Of a stretch of DNA of 64,000 bases, positions 1 through 8,929 are shown piece by piece; within the stretch, counting starts at the first letter, position 1; each line of letters opens with the position of its first letter. The DNA comes from a virus. The translations under genes and the position numbers were made by a program. The stretch covers positions 1 to 64,000 of the IMG/VR virus record IMGVR_UViG_3300037065_000037; one strand, 5' to 3'. The notes under the pieces were generated by a model. That model saw only the letters and a list, made by a program, of their open reading frames with translations. It did not search any database and was not told where the DNA came from.

Positions 1-95
1 CGAGGGCGGCGGAGGCGGCGGCGGCGAGGGCGGCGGCAGAGGCGGCGAGGGCGGCGGCAGAGGCGGAGGCGGCGGCGAGGGCGGCGGCAGAGGCG
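1..95 (+). repeat. GC-rich triplet repeat coding for poly-Ala
   Basis: Near-perfect GCG/GAG/AGG triplet repeat, read in frame as Ala with interspersed Glu/Arg. It is the end of the variable tail of the truncated paralogue. Confidence 0.8.
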
Positions 96-146
96 CAGAA
101 GGACTTTGATGTCCTCAACATCATCAAAAAGGTCGTCAACCACTGA
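1..146 (+). CDS. C-terminal fragment of an Ala-rich repeat protein (first of three tandem paralogues)
   Basis: Only the 3' end is present. The frame ending at TGA 144-146 is an almost pure Ala run broken by Arg and Glu, closed by the tail AEAQKDFDVLNIIKKVVNH. The two genes that follow carry the same tail with one or two changes, so this is the last part of a third copy of the same gene. The start lies outside the window. The function is unknown; see the neighbouring full-length copy for the conserved N-terminal domain. Confidence 0.75.
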   Translation, partial: RAAEAAAARAAAEAARAAAEAEAAARAAAEAQKDFDVLNIIKKVVNH

Positions 147-161
147 AAGGAAAAGGGAAAA

Positions 162-851
162 ATGAAACTTTACAAGTTGACAGATGAGCACAACGAAACG
201 TATGGCCACACGAAGTGGGGAGAGAACGTAAGCCACACAGCCACCGGAACTGGTGGGCTGTGTTCCAGCGGTGTTATTCACGCGTATACAGATCCACTGC
301 TGGCTGCGTTTTTCAATCCCATCCATGGGGACTTTAAGTCACCGCGTCTGTGGGAAGCTGAGTCTGGAGACGAGCTTGTCTCGGATGGCACCAAAGTGGG
401 TGTGAAAACTTTGACCACCGTTCGTGTCGTCGATCTGCCAGAAATATCTACTACTCAGCGCGTGGAGATTGCGATCCGTTGCGCTCTCATTGTGTACCAC
501 AATCCTGATTTTGAGACATGGGCTAACAATTGGCTCTCGGGTAAAGATAGGACTGAGGAGGCGGCGGCGGCGGCGATGGCGGTGGCGGCGATGGCGGTGG
601 CGGCGGCGGCGGAGTGGACGGCGGTGGCGGCGTGGGCGGCGATGGCGGCGAGGGCGGCGAGGGCGGCGGAGGCGGCGAGGGCGGCGGCGAAGGCGGCGGC
701 GGCGGAGTGGACGACGGAGGCGGCGAAGGCGGCGGAGGCGGCGAGGGCGGCGGCGGCGGCGGCGGAGTGGACGACGGAGGCGGCGGAGGCGGCGGAGGCG
801 CAGAAGGACTTTGATGTCCTCAGCATCATCAAAAAGGTCGTCAACCACTGA
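162..851 (+). CDS. Ala-rich repeat phage protein, DUF7666-like N-terminal domain
   Basis: Protein of 229 residues. Residues 1-130 form a conserved domain starting MKLYKLTDEHNETYGHTKWG with a second block WANNWLSGKDRT. It resembles a family of phage proteins I know as DUF7666, whose function is not established. Residues about 133-212 are almost only Ala with Glu, Arg, Met and EWT/AWA insertions, most likely one long helix. The last 19 residues repeat the tail of the neighbours. The start has a purine-rich AAGGAAAAGGG ribosome-binding stretch. The copy downstream is about 80 percent identical in the domain but has a much longer Ala tail, so the tail length varies between copies. Family assignment is by memory of the motif only. 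Confidence 0.8.
   Translation: MKLYKLTDEHNETYGHTKWGENVSHTATGTGGLCSSGVIHAYTDPLLAAFFNPIHGDFKSPRLWEAESGDELVSDGTKVGVKTLTTVRVVDLPEISTTQRVEIAIRCALIVYHNPDFETWANNWLSGKDRTEEAAAAAMAVAAMAVAAAAEWTAVAAWAAMAARAARAAEAARAAAKAAAAEWTTEAAKAAEAARAAAAAAEWTTEAAEAAEAQKDFDVLSIIKKVVNH
561..800 (+). repeat. GCG/GGC triplet repeat tract
   Basis: About 240 bp of GCG-type triplets with recurring GAGTGGACG (Glu-Trp-Thr) interruptions. All six frames stay open over long parts of it, which creates spurious Gly-rich and Arg-rich frames. Confidence 0.85.
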
Positions 852-867
852 AAGGAAAAGGAAAATC

Positions 868-1775
<908 letters not shown>

Positions 1776-1779
<4 letters not shown>

Positions 1780-2279
1780 AAGCACCCGATTATGTACTTG
1801 GCATTGACCCAGGCCTCCACGGCGCGCTAGCGCTGCTCAGTCTCAGCACGCACAAAATCTGCGATATTTGGGACATGCCGACGAGGGAAGGTAAAGTGGA
1901 CCCGGCGGGCGTGGCCTTGGTCGTTGATATGGCGAAGTCAATAGCCTCCGGCAGGTTGGTGGCGGCCGTTGAGAATGTGAATAGCCGGCCTCATCAGGCC
2001 CATGCCTTTTCATTTGGGCTGTCGGTCGGAATCATTCACGGAGTGCTGGGAAGCTTGGGAATTCCTTTTTGTCTGGTGGCCCCGCAGTCGTGGAAAGGCT
2101 CTTTTGGGCTGTGTCGTGTAGGAGCTGAGGCCCAGTCCGGCACCAAGGCGCGAGCGAGAGAACTCGCGTCGCGTCTATGGCCTGAGCACGCCGTGGACTT
2201 TAAAAGGGTAATGTATGCAGACAGAGCGGAGGCTGCGCTTATTTCGAGATTTTTTGCGTCGAAGAATAGCTGGATGTAG
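1776..2279 (+). CDS. RuvC-like Holliday junction resolvase
   Basis: 167 residues, the usual length for phage RuvC-type nucleases. The first catalytic block LGIDPGLHGAL (residues 8-18) supplies the first Asp, AVENVNSRP (about 64) a Glu, and YADRAEAALIS near the C-terminus the last acidic pair. Members of this family cut four-way junctions and help resolve replication intermediates before packaging. The start overlaps the previous stop as ATGA. Being first in the replication block agrees with this role. The specific substrate is inferred from the family. Confidence 0.85.
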
Positions 2280-2336
2280 AATGGGGTTGTAGGAGTCGTA
2301 AGCTCCTGCACATCTCAGGTCTCAGGAGGACCAGCA

Positions 2337-3236
2337 ATGTCAACCCCAGAACAACATAATAGCACGAATGTCATTCCTGCGAGAACCAAGTCAAGAGATC
2401 TCTCGGGGCAGAGATTTGGAAAGCTTCTTGTAGTTGCTAGAGCCGAAGGCACTCGTAAAAGGGATGCCGCTTGGCTATGTGTCTGTGACTGTGGGAAAAC
2501 GAAGATCGTGGTGGGTTATAGCCTCCTCGGAGGAAGAACGAAGTCTTGTGGGAAACACGGTTCAGGGCACAGATTGAAGGACGTAACGGGTCAACGATTC
2601 GGAAGACTTGTTGTGGTTCGCCGTTTTGGAAGCAACTCTAAAAAGTCAGCCACTTGGCTGTGCGCTTGCGATTGTGGCGGCTCTACAATTGTTCCTACCA
2701 CTCATCTCTTAGACGGTCACACAGCATCATGCGGATGCCTTTCAAAGGAGAGATTCAGGGCTATGGTTACTCGTCATGGGCAAGCAAGACGGTCTGGTTA
2801 TAGCGGGGCGTACAGTAGCTGGACGGGCATGATAAAACGATGCACAAATCCTAATTTTCGCTTTTGGAAAGATTACGGTGGGCGTGGAATAAAAGTCTGT
2901 GATGCTTGGCTGAAATTTGAGAATTTTTACTTATCCATGAAGGATAGGCCTGAGGGCCTGACCCTAGATAGGACCGATAACAACGGAAACTATGAGCCTG
3001 AGAATTGCGAGTGGGTTGGGAGGCGTAGGCAGGCTCAGAATCAGCGTCTTCGAGTGGATAATAAGACAGGGGTAAAGGGAGTTACTAGCCCGGGGAGATT
3101 AAGATATAAGGCAGGTATTAGTTATGCCGGCAAGAAGATCTATTTAGGAAGTTTTCCTTTTACACCAGAAGGCCTTGAAGCTGCCAAGAATGCGCGCCAA
3201 ATTGCAGAGGAAACGTATTGGGGTGAATCTAGATGA
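2337..3236 (+). CDS. HNH/AP2-type homing endonuclease-like protein with two zinc-ribbon repeats
   Basis: 299 residues. Residues about 23-75 and 83-138 are two copies of a small Cys-rich unit (GQRFGKLLVV ... CVCDCG ... KSCG and GQRFGRLVVV ... CACDCGG ... ASCGC). Residues about 155-230 carry an HNH-like core (SWTGMIKRCTNPNF, YGGRGIKVC, LDRTDNNGNYEPENCEW). The C-terminus (VKGVT ... YKAGISYAGKKIYLGSF) looks like an AP2 DNA-binding fold. This order is typical of free-standing homing endonucleases in phages. It has a clear ribosome-binding site, AGGAGGACC, and overlaps the helicase gene by four bases. It is probably a mobile gene inserted in the replication operon. Confidence 0.82.
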   Translation: MSTPEQHNSTNVIPARTKSRDLSGQRFGKLLVVARAEGTRKRDAAWLCVCDCGKTKIVVGYSLLGGRTKSCGKHGSGHRLKDVTGQRFGRLVVVRRFGSNSKKSATWLCACDCGGSTIVPTTHLLDGHTASCGCLSKERFRAMVTRHGQARRSGYSGAYSSWTGMIKRCTNPNFRFWKDYGGRGIKVCDAWLKFENFYLSMKDRPEGLTLDRTDNNGNYEPENCEWVGRRRQAQNQRLRVDNKTGVKGVTSPGRLRYKAGISYAGKKIYLGSFPFTPEGLEAAKNARQIAEETYWGESR

Positions 3237-4579
3237 CTCCTACAGATTTTCGTCCCGAACTTATTCAGCCGTTCCCTTTTCAAATTGAGGATGCGAAATG
3301 GCTGGCTTCCAAAGATTCAGCCTTTCTAGCCAATGAGATGCGGGTAGGGAAAACACCTGCTGTTATCAGAGCTATCGACATTCTTGGCTTGAAAAATTGT
3401 TTGATAATTTGTCCAGCGAGTGTGCGGGCTAACTGGGCTAGGGAGCTTCAACGGTTCTCCCCGTTTGATCGTCCAACGCAGGTGGTTTTTCCGGGCATGA
3501 GGCCTAACACTTCCGATGTAGTTATCATCAGTTACGATATGCTTGTGACTTACAAAGACCTTCTTAAATCCGTCCAGTGGGACATTGTCGTGGCAGATGA
3601 GGCTCACTTGGCAAAAGAGAGAACTGCTGCGCGCACAAGGGCTTTGTATGGGCATGGGAAGCGATCTTTGGGCATCATTTCCAGTGCGAAGCGCTGCTGG
3701 CGCCTCAGCGGTAGCCCCTGTCCAAATAATGTGTCAGAATTATGGCCTCACCTTCACTCCGCTGGTCTGGCGCCGGAGAGTTATTGGGATTTTACATTTT
3801 TTTTCTGCTCAGGATTCAACACCGACTATGGCTTTTCGATTACAGGCTCGAAGAACGTTAACGAGTTGAAAGCGCGGCTCTCAGGGTTCATGCGTAGGCG
3901 CACGCTCGCAGAGGTTATGCCTGATTTACCTCCCGTCACATTCGAGACTGTCACCGTGCCGCGTTCAGAGGCTTGCTTGAGCCCGGAGTTCATTCCACTG
4001 ATACCTCAGCTTGCGCAGGTTGACCAGGAGTTACAAGTGGCTTTGTCGGCTATTCCTCTAGATGAGCAGGCTAGTATGATCGAGCGCACGGCGGGCAGTG
4101 TGACAACTCTGAGAAGGTTTACGCTGATGCTGAAGCTTCCTGCAATCGGAGAGCAATTAGAATCTGATTTAGAAAGCGGAGCGATCGACAAGATCGTGAT
4201 ATTTTGTGTGTTCAAAATTGGTGTGGAGTGGATGGCCGCGCGTCTCAAAAAGTTTGGGGTGGTGACTCTCAACGGGGAGACTCCGGCCAAGAAGCGCCAG
4301 GAAAATATTGATCAGTTCAAATACCGAAAAGACACGCGGGTTTTCATTGGGAATTTGATCGCAGCAGGAGTTGGCATCGATCTCACTCCATGCACTGAAT
4401 GCGCGCTTCTGGAATGCTCTTACGTCCCTGGGGACAATGCTCAAGCTGTCAAAAGGCTGCAAGGCGTCAATCAGAAGGCTCCCGTTCGTGTTAGAGTCTT
4501 TTCGCTGTTCAAATCCGCAGACGAAAGGGTATCCGAGGCCCTCGTGCGTAAGGTCAAAGAGCTTGCAAAGATTCTCTAA
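3233..4579 (+). CDS. SNF2-type DNA helicase/ATPase
   Basis: 448 residues, compact for the SNF2 superfamily. Visible motifs: Q-like PFPFQIEDAKWL (13-24), Walker A NEMRVGKTPAV (33-43), motif Ia LIICPASVRANW, Walker B VVADEAHLAK (about 119), motif III RLSGSPCPNN (about 160), and a C-terminal helicase lobe with VIFCVFKIGVEWM, LNGETPAKKRQ, AAGVGIDLT and QAVKRLQGVNQ. It should translocate on duplex DNA using ATP. Phage homologues often sit with replication or recombination genes, as here. The start overlaps the endonuclease stop as ATGA. Confidence 0.88.
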   Translation: MTPTDFRPELIQPFPFQIEDAKWLASKDSAFLANEMRVGKTPAVIRAIDILGLKNCLIICPASVRANWARELQRFSPFDRPTQVVFPGMRPNTSDVVIISYDMLVTYKDLLKSVQWDIVVADEAHLAKERTAARTRALYGHGKRSLGIISSAKRCWRLSGSPCPNNVSELWPHLHSAGLAPESYWDFTFFFCSGFNTDYGFSITGSKNVNELKARLSGFMRRRTLAEVMPDLPPVTFETVTVPRSEACLSPEFIPLIPQLAQVDQELQVALSAIPLDEQASMIERTAGSVTTLRRFTLMLKLPAIGEQLESDLESGAIDKIVIFCVFKIGVEWMAARLKKFGVVTLNGETPAKKRQENIDQFKYRKDTRVFIGNLIAAGVGIDLTPCTECALLECSYVPGDNAQAVKRLQGVNQKAPVRVRVFSLFKSADERVSEALVRKVKELAKIL

Positions 4580-4588
4580 AAATACTTC

Positions 4589-4617
4589 TTGACAGCCCAA
4601 ACAGCATGATGTAGGGT
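4589..4617 (+). promoter_or_regulatory. Candidate sigma70-type promoter (TTGACA-N17-TAGGGT)
   Basis: A perfect -35 box TTGACA at 4589-4594, a 17 bp spacer, and TAGGGT at 4612-4617 as -10. Transcription would start near 4624, just before a long inverted repeat, and read into the gene at 4775. It lies in the first sizeable non-coding gap of the plus block. Confidence 0.55.
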
Positions 4618-4628
4618 TATGTCAGTTT

Positions 4629-4757
4629 TGAACAACGAACGGCAGAAAAGAGAGCAGGAGTGCAGGGAACACAAATGATGAGCGAGACTCCAAAGTTGAT
4701 AGCCGAGTCATTTCCCGATCGCTAATACCTGCTCTCTTTTCTGCTGTTCACAATTTT
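4629..4757 (+). ncRNA. Structured leader or small RNA with a 17 bp perfect inverted repeat
   Basis: The 195 bp between the helicase and the next gene holds two arms, 4642-4658 and 4728-4744, that are perfect reverse complements over 17 bases and enclose about 70 bases. TGAACA outside the left arm is also mirrored near the right arm. A TTGACA promoter lies just upstream. The element could be a 5' leader of the gene at 4775, a small RNA, or a recognition site for replication; the sequence does not decide. Confidence 0.45.
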
Positions 4758-4774
4758 GAAAGGCGCATCGAACA

Positions 4775-5404
4775 ATGAACATTCAATTTGACACATCGAA
4801 TTTTTCTCAGACAGAGGCGCGGGGCCTTATCTCTCTTCTGGCCACTTTGATTTTGGCTGCCGATCAATTGGCTGAAGCTGTCACTGAGCCAGCCGCCGGT
4901 ATAGCTCTCGTTCCCACCGCATCACCTGCATCACCTGCATCACCCGCATCACCCGCATCACCTGCATCACCCGCATCACCTGCACCTGCATTTCCTGCAC
5001 AATCGGCTGCGCCAGTGCAGCCCGCGTCGCCTGAGCCTTCTCCCAGCATCGGCGCTGCAACGCAACATGGCGCCCAGCCTACTCTGGCCGCCCCCGCAAT
5101 CGAGCAGCCTGCCAAGCGGCATCGCCGCACCAAGGCCGAGATCGAAGCTGACGAGGCCGCGGCGAAGCAAGCATCAGCAGTTACCGATGTCCCAGCTTCC
5201 ACGGCCGCCCCTGAGACCAAGACCGTTGAGATCGAGATCGTCGATGCGGACAAACTGCGCTTCCTGCTGAACGGCTACATTGCCAAGCACTCCATGGAAG
5301 AGGCGATCGGCCAGCTTCAGACTTTCGGCTGCAACCGCGTCACCGAAGCCCTTGCCCTTGATCCTGTAAAGCTGAATGACCTTGCCGGGGCGCTCCGTGG
5401 ATAG
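4775..5404 (+). CDS. Hypothetical phage protein with Ser-Pro-Ala repeats
   Basis: 209 residues. The N-terminal 35 residues are ordinary, then SPA repeats (about 48-70) and a long Ala/Pro-rich linker follow. A basic patch KRHRRTKAEIEADEA sits at about 113. The C-terminal 60 residues form a compact domain (VEIEIVDADKLRFLLNGYIAKHSMEEAIGQ is its start). Such C-terminal domains occur in phage proteins beside ssDNA-binding genes, but I cannot name the family. First gene after the candidate promoter at 4589. Confidence 0.75.
   Translation: MNIQFDTSNFSQTEARGLISLLATLILAADQLAEAVTEPAAGIALVPTASPASPASPASPASPASPASPAPAFPAQSAAPVQPASPEPSPSIGAATQHGAQPTLAAPAIEQPAKRHRRTKAEIEADEAAAKQASAVTDVPASTAAPETKTVEIEIVDADKLRFLLNGYIAKHSMEEAIGQLQTFGCNRVTEALALDPVKLNDLAGALRG
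4919..4981 (+). repeat. Seven 9-bp tandem repeats coding for Ala-Ser-Pro
   Basis: Seven consecutive copies of GCATCACCT or GCATCACCC, in frame, forming a proline-rich linker. Confidence 0.85.
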
Positions 5405-5579
5405 CGGGGCCGTTGTCCCCCGCGACTCTGTAGTCCGATTTCTTCTCGCGGAGTTTCGCAGGGATTGGGCTCGAAAATTGGAGGGGTGCTCAGATCCAGA
5501 CTGTCTTTCCTGTCAGCGTAAGAAAGACTTTATTGCCCGTGTCGACGCGGCATTAGGAGAGGGTGAATCCAATGGCTAG
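5397..5579 (+). CDS. Small hypothetical protein with a Cys triad
   Basis: 60 residues if the GTG at 5397 is used; it overlaps the previous stop by eight bases and has GGGG seven bases upstream. An ATG at 5376 is in frame but lacks a ribosome-binding site. The protein has a CSDPDCLSCQ motif that could bind a metal. Its end overlaps the start of the next gene. Function unknown. Confidence 0.6.
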   Translation: MDSGAVVPRDSVVRFLLAEFRRDWARKLEGCSDPDCLSCQRKKDFIARVDAALGEGESNG

Positions 5580-6798
5580 TCCTACTGATCATTCCAAGCT
5601 CCCGCCCTCCGGGGCGGAGCGCTGGATGACTTGTCCTGGCTCGGTCGTTCTGAGCGAGGGGATGCTGGAGAGCGAGTCCGAGTACGCCGAAGAGGGCACC
5701 AGGGCGCACGCTATGGCCGAGCGCTGGCTGCTGATGTACTTGGCGCAGCATGGATCGCAGCCTACGTTCACAACCCCGGAAGACGTCGAGATGGCCAAGC
5801 ACGTCAAGGTCTACATCGACGAGTGCATCGGTCTTACAGGTCCGGGCGTCAAAGTCTTCGTGGAGACGAAGGTCGCGGTGAACGAGGACGTTTACGGGAC
5901 CGCGGACTTCATTGCGTGGCATCCGGGGCCGCAGATTCTCTACGTGCGGGATCTGAAGTATGGCGCGGGCGTTGCTGTCGACGTAAGTCGCAACGTTCAG
6001 CTCCGTATTTATGCTCTCGCCGCTCTGATGGCTATGAAGCTTCCGGCGAAGGTCGTGAACATAGGTATCGTTCAGCCACGCTACGACCACCCGGATGGTT
6101 TGGTGCGCACCATTGACTTTGATGCTACCGATCTTCTGGACCTGTACGCCGACGTGTTGGATGCGGTTACCCTGGTAAACATAGCGAGCGATAAGCGGGA
6201 CTCAAAGACTTGGGATGCCGATTTTCTGCATCCTTCCGAGAAGGGTTGCCGGTGGTGCTTGGCCGCGCCCAAGTGCCCGGTGCTCAAGTCAAAGGCTCAG
6301 GCTATCGCCAAGCAGGTTTTTGCACCTGTGCCGGAGGGGGCCGTTCTGTCCCCAGAAAACAAGCTGGTCCTGGCCTATGATCCTCTGGAGCTGGCACGTA
6401 CGCTTGATTTCCTTCCGATCTTGGAAGCGTGGATCAAGAACACACGCGAGTTTGCCTATGGTGAGGCCGAGCGGGGTATTGAGATTCCTGACTACAAGCT
6501 GGTTGAGAAGCAGGCTGTCCGCAAGTGGAAAGAGGGGATCAATCGGGTCGATCTGGCGCGCGTTCTGCGTGTGCCTATGTGTGATGTTCTGAAGCCTGTC
6601 GAGTTGATCAATATTGGCGACGCGGCGAAGATGGCGCCGGGGAAGAATGCCAAGGAACGGGACGCTGAGCTTGAGCGCTTTGTCGAGCGCAAATCCAGCG
6701 GTCATACCTTGGTCCATGTCAGCGACAAGCGCGATCCTGTTCGAGTGGACGCGAAGGCTGCCTTTGCTCCGGTCACGATTGCGGGGATACTGGAATGA
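5572..6798 (+). CDS. DUF2800-family PD-(D/E)XK (RecB/Cas4-like) nuclease
   Basis: 408 residues from the ATG preceded by AGGAGAGGG. N-terminal PSGAERWMTCPGSV and EEGTRAHAMAERWL are hallmarks of phage DUF2800 proteins. The nuclease core shows VYGTADFIA (Asp), YVRDLKYGAG (D-x-K) and NVQLRIYALA (Gln). GCRWCLAAPKCP provides closely spaced Cys residues, as in Cas4/AddB-type iron-sulphur nucleases. Phages often carry it beside a DUF2815 ssDNA-binding protein and a family A polymerase, both nearby. A role in recombination or end processing is inferred. Confidence 0.85.
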   Translation: MASPTDHSKLPPSGAERWMTCPGSVVLSEGMLESESEYAEEGTRAHAMAERWLLMYLAQHGSQPTFTTPEDVEMAKHVKVYIDECIGLTGPGVKVFVETKVAVNEDVYGTADFIAWHPGPQILYVRDLKYGAGVAVDVSRNVQLRIYALAALMAMKLPAKVVNIGIVQPRYDHPDGLVRTIDFDATDLLDLYADVLDAVTLVNIASDKRDSKTWDADFLHPSEKGCRWCLAAPKCPVLKSKAQAIAKQVFAPVPEGAVLSPENKLVLAYDPLELARTLDFLPILEAWIKNTREFAYGEAERGIEIPDYKLVEKQAVRKWKEGINRVDLARVLRVPMCDVLKPVELINIGDAAKMAPGKNAKERDAELERFVERKSSGHTLVHVSDKRDPVRVDAKAAFAPVTIAGILE

Positions 6799-7583
6799 GA
6801 GAACTTAGCTGGAACGATCTTCAGTGGTGCTTGCGCCGGTCGCCTAAGTGCCTATTGGAGTTGCTCAAGGAGAAGCCGGGAAAAGTGTTTGTTGGCGGTG
6901 GATTCGTTCGCGCTTGCATAGCCAACGAGACTGTCAATGATATTGATCTGTTCGTTGGCAGCAAAAATGATGCTTGGGGTATGGCACATTTTCTGGTAGC
7001 GAAATTGGCAAACAAGGGCGCGCGGCTGCACGAAACAGATAATGCCTTTACCATTCACGGTGCGGGGATACCTATTCAAATTATCCATCGTTGGACGTAC
7101 ACGACTCCAGAACAGCTGATGAAGTCATTCGACTTCACAATTGCTATGGCTGGTTTTTGGTGGCGCTCTGCGGAGACCGATGGGGAAGTAGCACAATCTG
7201 TGGTGCATCACGTGAATCGTCCAGCGGGATGGCAGTCTATTTGCGATGATAGGTTCTACGAGGATCTGGCCGCGAAGCGCTTGCGATACACATCTCCTCA
7301 GCGCAATGAGGATGCTGGTGGAAGTTTGCTTCGGGTGCTGAAATTCTATCAGCGTGGCTATCGGATTCCGTTGGATAGCTTGGGCGCGGTAGTTGCTCGG
7401 CTTCAAACGGGCGTGATTACAGAAGCGCTGCATGGGGCTAAAGGGTCTACCGAAGAAGAAAGGTTAGCGCGAGTTTTGACGGGCTTACTTCATGAGGTCG
7501 ATCCTAATATCGACCCGGAGCACATAGCCCATCTTCCGTCGGCAGAAGAATCAGACGAGAAGGCATCAGAAAAAGTTTCGTAA
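6795..7583 (+). CDS. Nucleotidyltransferase-fold protein
   Basis: 262 residues. The segment KVFVGGGFVRACIANETVND (about 30-49) followed by IDLFVGSKND matches the GG..R....DxD signature of polymerase-beta/poly(A)-polymerase head folds. The middle part DFTIAMAGFWW continues the fold; the C-terminus is acidic. Phage members of this family occur in replication blocks, with unknown substrate. The start overlaps the DUF2800 stop (ATGA). Confidence 0.75.
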   Translation: MRELSWNDLQWCLRRSPKCLLELLKEKPGKVFVGGGFVRACIANETVNDIDLFVGSKNDAWGMAHFLVAKLANKGARLHETDNAFTIHGAGIPIQIIHRWTYTTPEQLMKSFDFTIAMAGFWWRSAETDGEVAQSVVHHVNRPAGWQSICDDRFYEDLAAKRLRYTSPQRNEDAGGSLLRVLKFYQRGYRIPLDSLGAVVARLQTGVITEALHGAKGSTEEERLARVLTGLLHEVDPNIDPEHIAHLPSAEESDEKASEKVS

Positions 7584-7597
7584 GGCAAGAGCAACAG
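7576..7597 (+). repeat. 22-bp leader repeat, copy 1
   Basis: TTTCGTAAGGCAAGAGCAAC plus AG, identical to 8174-8195. This copy includes the TAA stop of the nucleotidyltransferase gene and lies just before a small membrane-peptide gene. Confidence 0.8.
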
Positions 7598-7620
7598 CGA
7601 GCAGAAACAAGGAGTGGTAA

Positions 7621-7707
7621 ATGGGAGTGCAACTTCTAATCGTAGCGGCTTCAGGAATAGCGGGAATCATTCTTGGAATAGTCGCAATTGTGAGGACACA
7701 GGAATGA
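7621..7707 (+). CDS. 28-residue single-span membrane peptide
   Basis: The ATG at 7621 follows AAGGAGTGG at good spacing. The peptide reads MGVQLLIVAASGIAGIILG, then IVAIVRTQE, so it is one hydrophobic segment with a short charged C-terminus. Its TGA overlaps the next ATG (ATGA). The strong ribosome-binding site, coupling and membrane character support a real microprotein. No function can be read from it. Confidence 0.65.
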   Translation: MGVQLLIVAASGIAGIILGIVAIVRTQE

Positions 7708-8165
7708 GCGATCACTTCATTTATCGTGACGGAGACGAAGTAGAAGTCAGCTGGCTGGAATGGAAGCTGGACAATTTACGCCGTTCTGCGGTAGATCTTT
7801 GGCGGGGATTTCGTGATACCGATTGGCTACACTACTTTTGCGAAAACGGACACGGTGACGTAACGTTCAAGGAGTTCAGCGGATTCCGAAAATGCCAAAA
7901 TGTTGTGGCCGTTTTAGGTCAGTGGACGATCTGTATTAAAGGTGGAAGGCGTAGGTACTTGGGAGAGTGCTACTACCGCAGCGTCATGTTGCGAGATCCT
8001 GAATCAATAATCTGTGCTGTCCACGGAGAAGCCTGTTGGTCAGATTATGTTAAAAACCGTGTCGCGATGGCAGAGGCTGTCGTGGATCGATACGCTTACC
8101 CCAATTGTACTTGCCGCGTAGGATTCCATCGCCGATGTCCACATCATTTTAGGACACGGGATTAA
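7704..8165 (+). CDS. Hypothetical protein with C-terminal Cys/His cluster
   Basis: 153 residues starting MSDHFIYRDGDEVEVSWLEW, coupled by ATGA to the membrane peptide. It is rich in Trp and Tyr. The end, CTCRVGFHRRCPHH, could bind zinc. I do not recognise the family. Confidence 0.65.
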   Translation: MSDHFIYRDGDEVEVSWLEWKLDNLRRSAVDLWRGFRDTDWLHYFCENGHGDVTFKEFSGFRKCQNVVAVLGQWTICIKGGRRRYLGECYYRSVMLRDPESIICAVHGEACWSDYVKNRVAMAEAVVDRYAYPNCTCRVGFHRRCPHHFRTRD

Positions 8166-8173
8166 CTAACTTT

Positions 8174-8195
8174 TTTCGTAAGGCAAGAGCAACAG
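8174..8195 (+). repeat. 22-bp leader repeat, copy 2
   Basis: Exact copy of 7576-7597 in the 90 bp before the ssDNA-binding gene. Both copies are followed within about 50 bases by a ribosome-binding AAGGAG, so the repeat behaves like a duplicated leader segment. Confidence 0.8.
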
Positions 8196-8256
8196 CTCCC
8201 CAGCCGATAACCGATAACGACGATCAACAGCAAACAGAAATAAGGAGAGCACTTCG

Positions 8257-8826
8257 ATGAGTGACAATTTGATCACCCCTGAATTTCGTGCCGCTTTTAT
8301 TAGTGTCTTCAAGGCCACAAGCATGAAGAACGCAGACGGCTCCGTCAATAAGCCGAAGTACAGCGTCCGTGCTTGCTTCGCCCCCACGGCGAAACTGGAC
8401 GAGCTCAAGAAGGAAGCCGGGCTCGCCGCCAAGGAGAAGTGGGGAGACAAGATCCCGAAGACCCTGCGCTCACCCTTCCGGCTGAACGAGGAGCTGGAGA
8501 ACCCCATCGTCGGCATTGGCGACGATTGGATCATCATGAGCTTCTCGGCCAACGAGGACCGGCGGCCTGGCATTGTGGATGCCAAGCTGCAGGACATCAT
8601 GGACGACAGCGACGTATATTCCGGCGCATGGTATCGGGCTCAGGTTCGCGCCTTTGCCTACGAGAACGCGGGCAACAAGGGCGTCAGCTTTGGTCTGCAG
8701 AATGTGCAGAAGCTGAGGGACGACGATCCCTTGGGCAGCGGCCGTATGCCGGCGTCCAAGGCCTTCGAGCCGGTCGATGTGCCGAACGAAGGCGGAGCGA
8801 AGACTGCAACGTCGATCTTCGGATAA
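8257..8826 (+). CDS. DUF2815-family single-stranded DNA-binding protein
   Basis: 189 residues. The start MSDNLITPEFRAAFISVFKA, the KYSVRACFAP block, WIIMSFSANEDRRPGIVD and the central DVYSGAWYRAQVRAFAY are typical of DUF2815, a phage ssDNA-binding family with an OB-like fold. The C-terminus is flexible, as in other SSBs. Together with the DUF2800 nuclease and family A polymerase it forms a recurring phage replication set. The ribosome-binding site is AAGGAGAG. Confidence 0.88.
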   Translation: MSDNLITPEFRAAFISVFKATSMKNADGSVNKPKYSVRACFAPTAKLDELKKEAGLAAKEKWGDKIPKTLRSPFRLNEELENPIVGIGDDWIIMSFSANEDRRPGIVDAKLQDIMDDSDVYSGAWYRAQVRAFAYENAGNKGVSFGLQNVQKLRDDDPLGSGRMPASKAFEPVDVPNEGGAKTATSIFG

Positions 8827-8847
8827 TTTTGATTTTGATTTTGACCG

Positions 8848-8886
8848 CAAGGGGGCCGAGGCTGGATTTGGTCCCCTTGATTTTTT
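8848..8886 (+). terminator. Rho-independent terminator
   Basis: Arms CAAGGGG (8848-8854) and CCCCTTG (8873-8879) followed by ATTTTTT. It lies directly downstream of the DUF2815 gene and ends that transcript. Confidence 0.75.
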
Positions 8887-8929
8887 GGGACATGGGCCAA
8901 GAGGCCTGTCTTGGAATCGAGGGATACTT

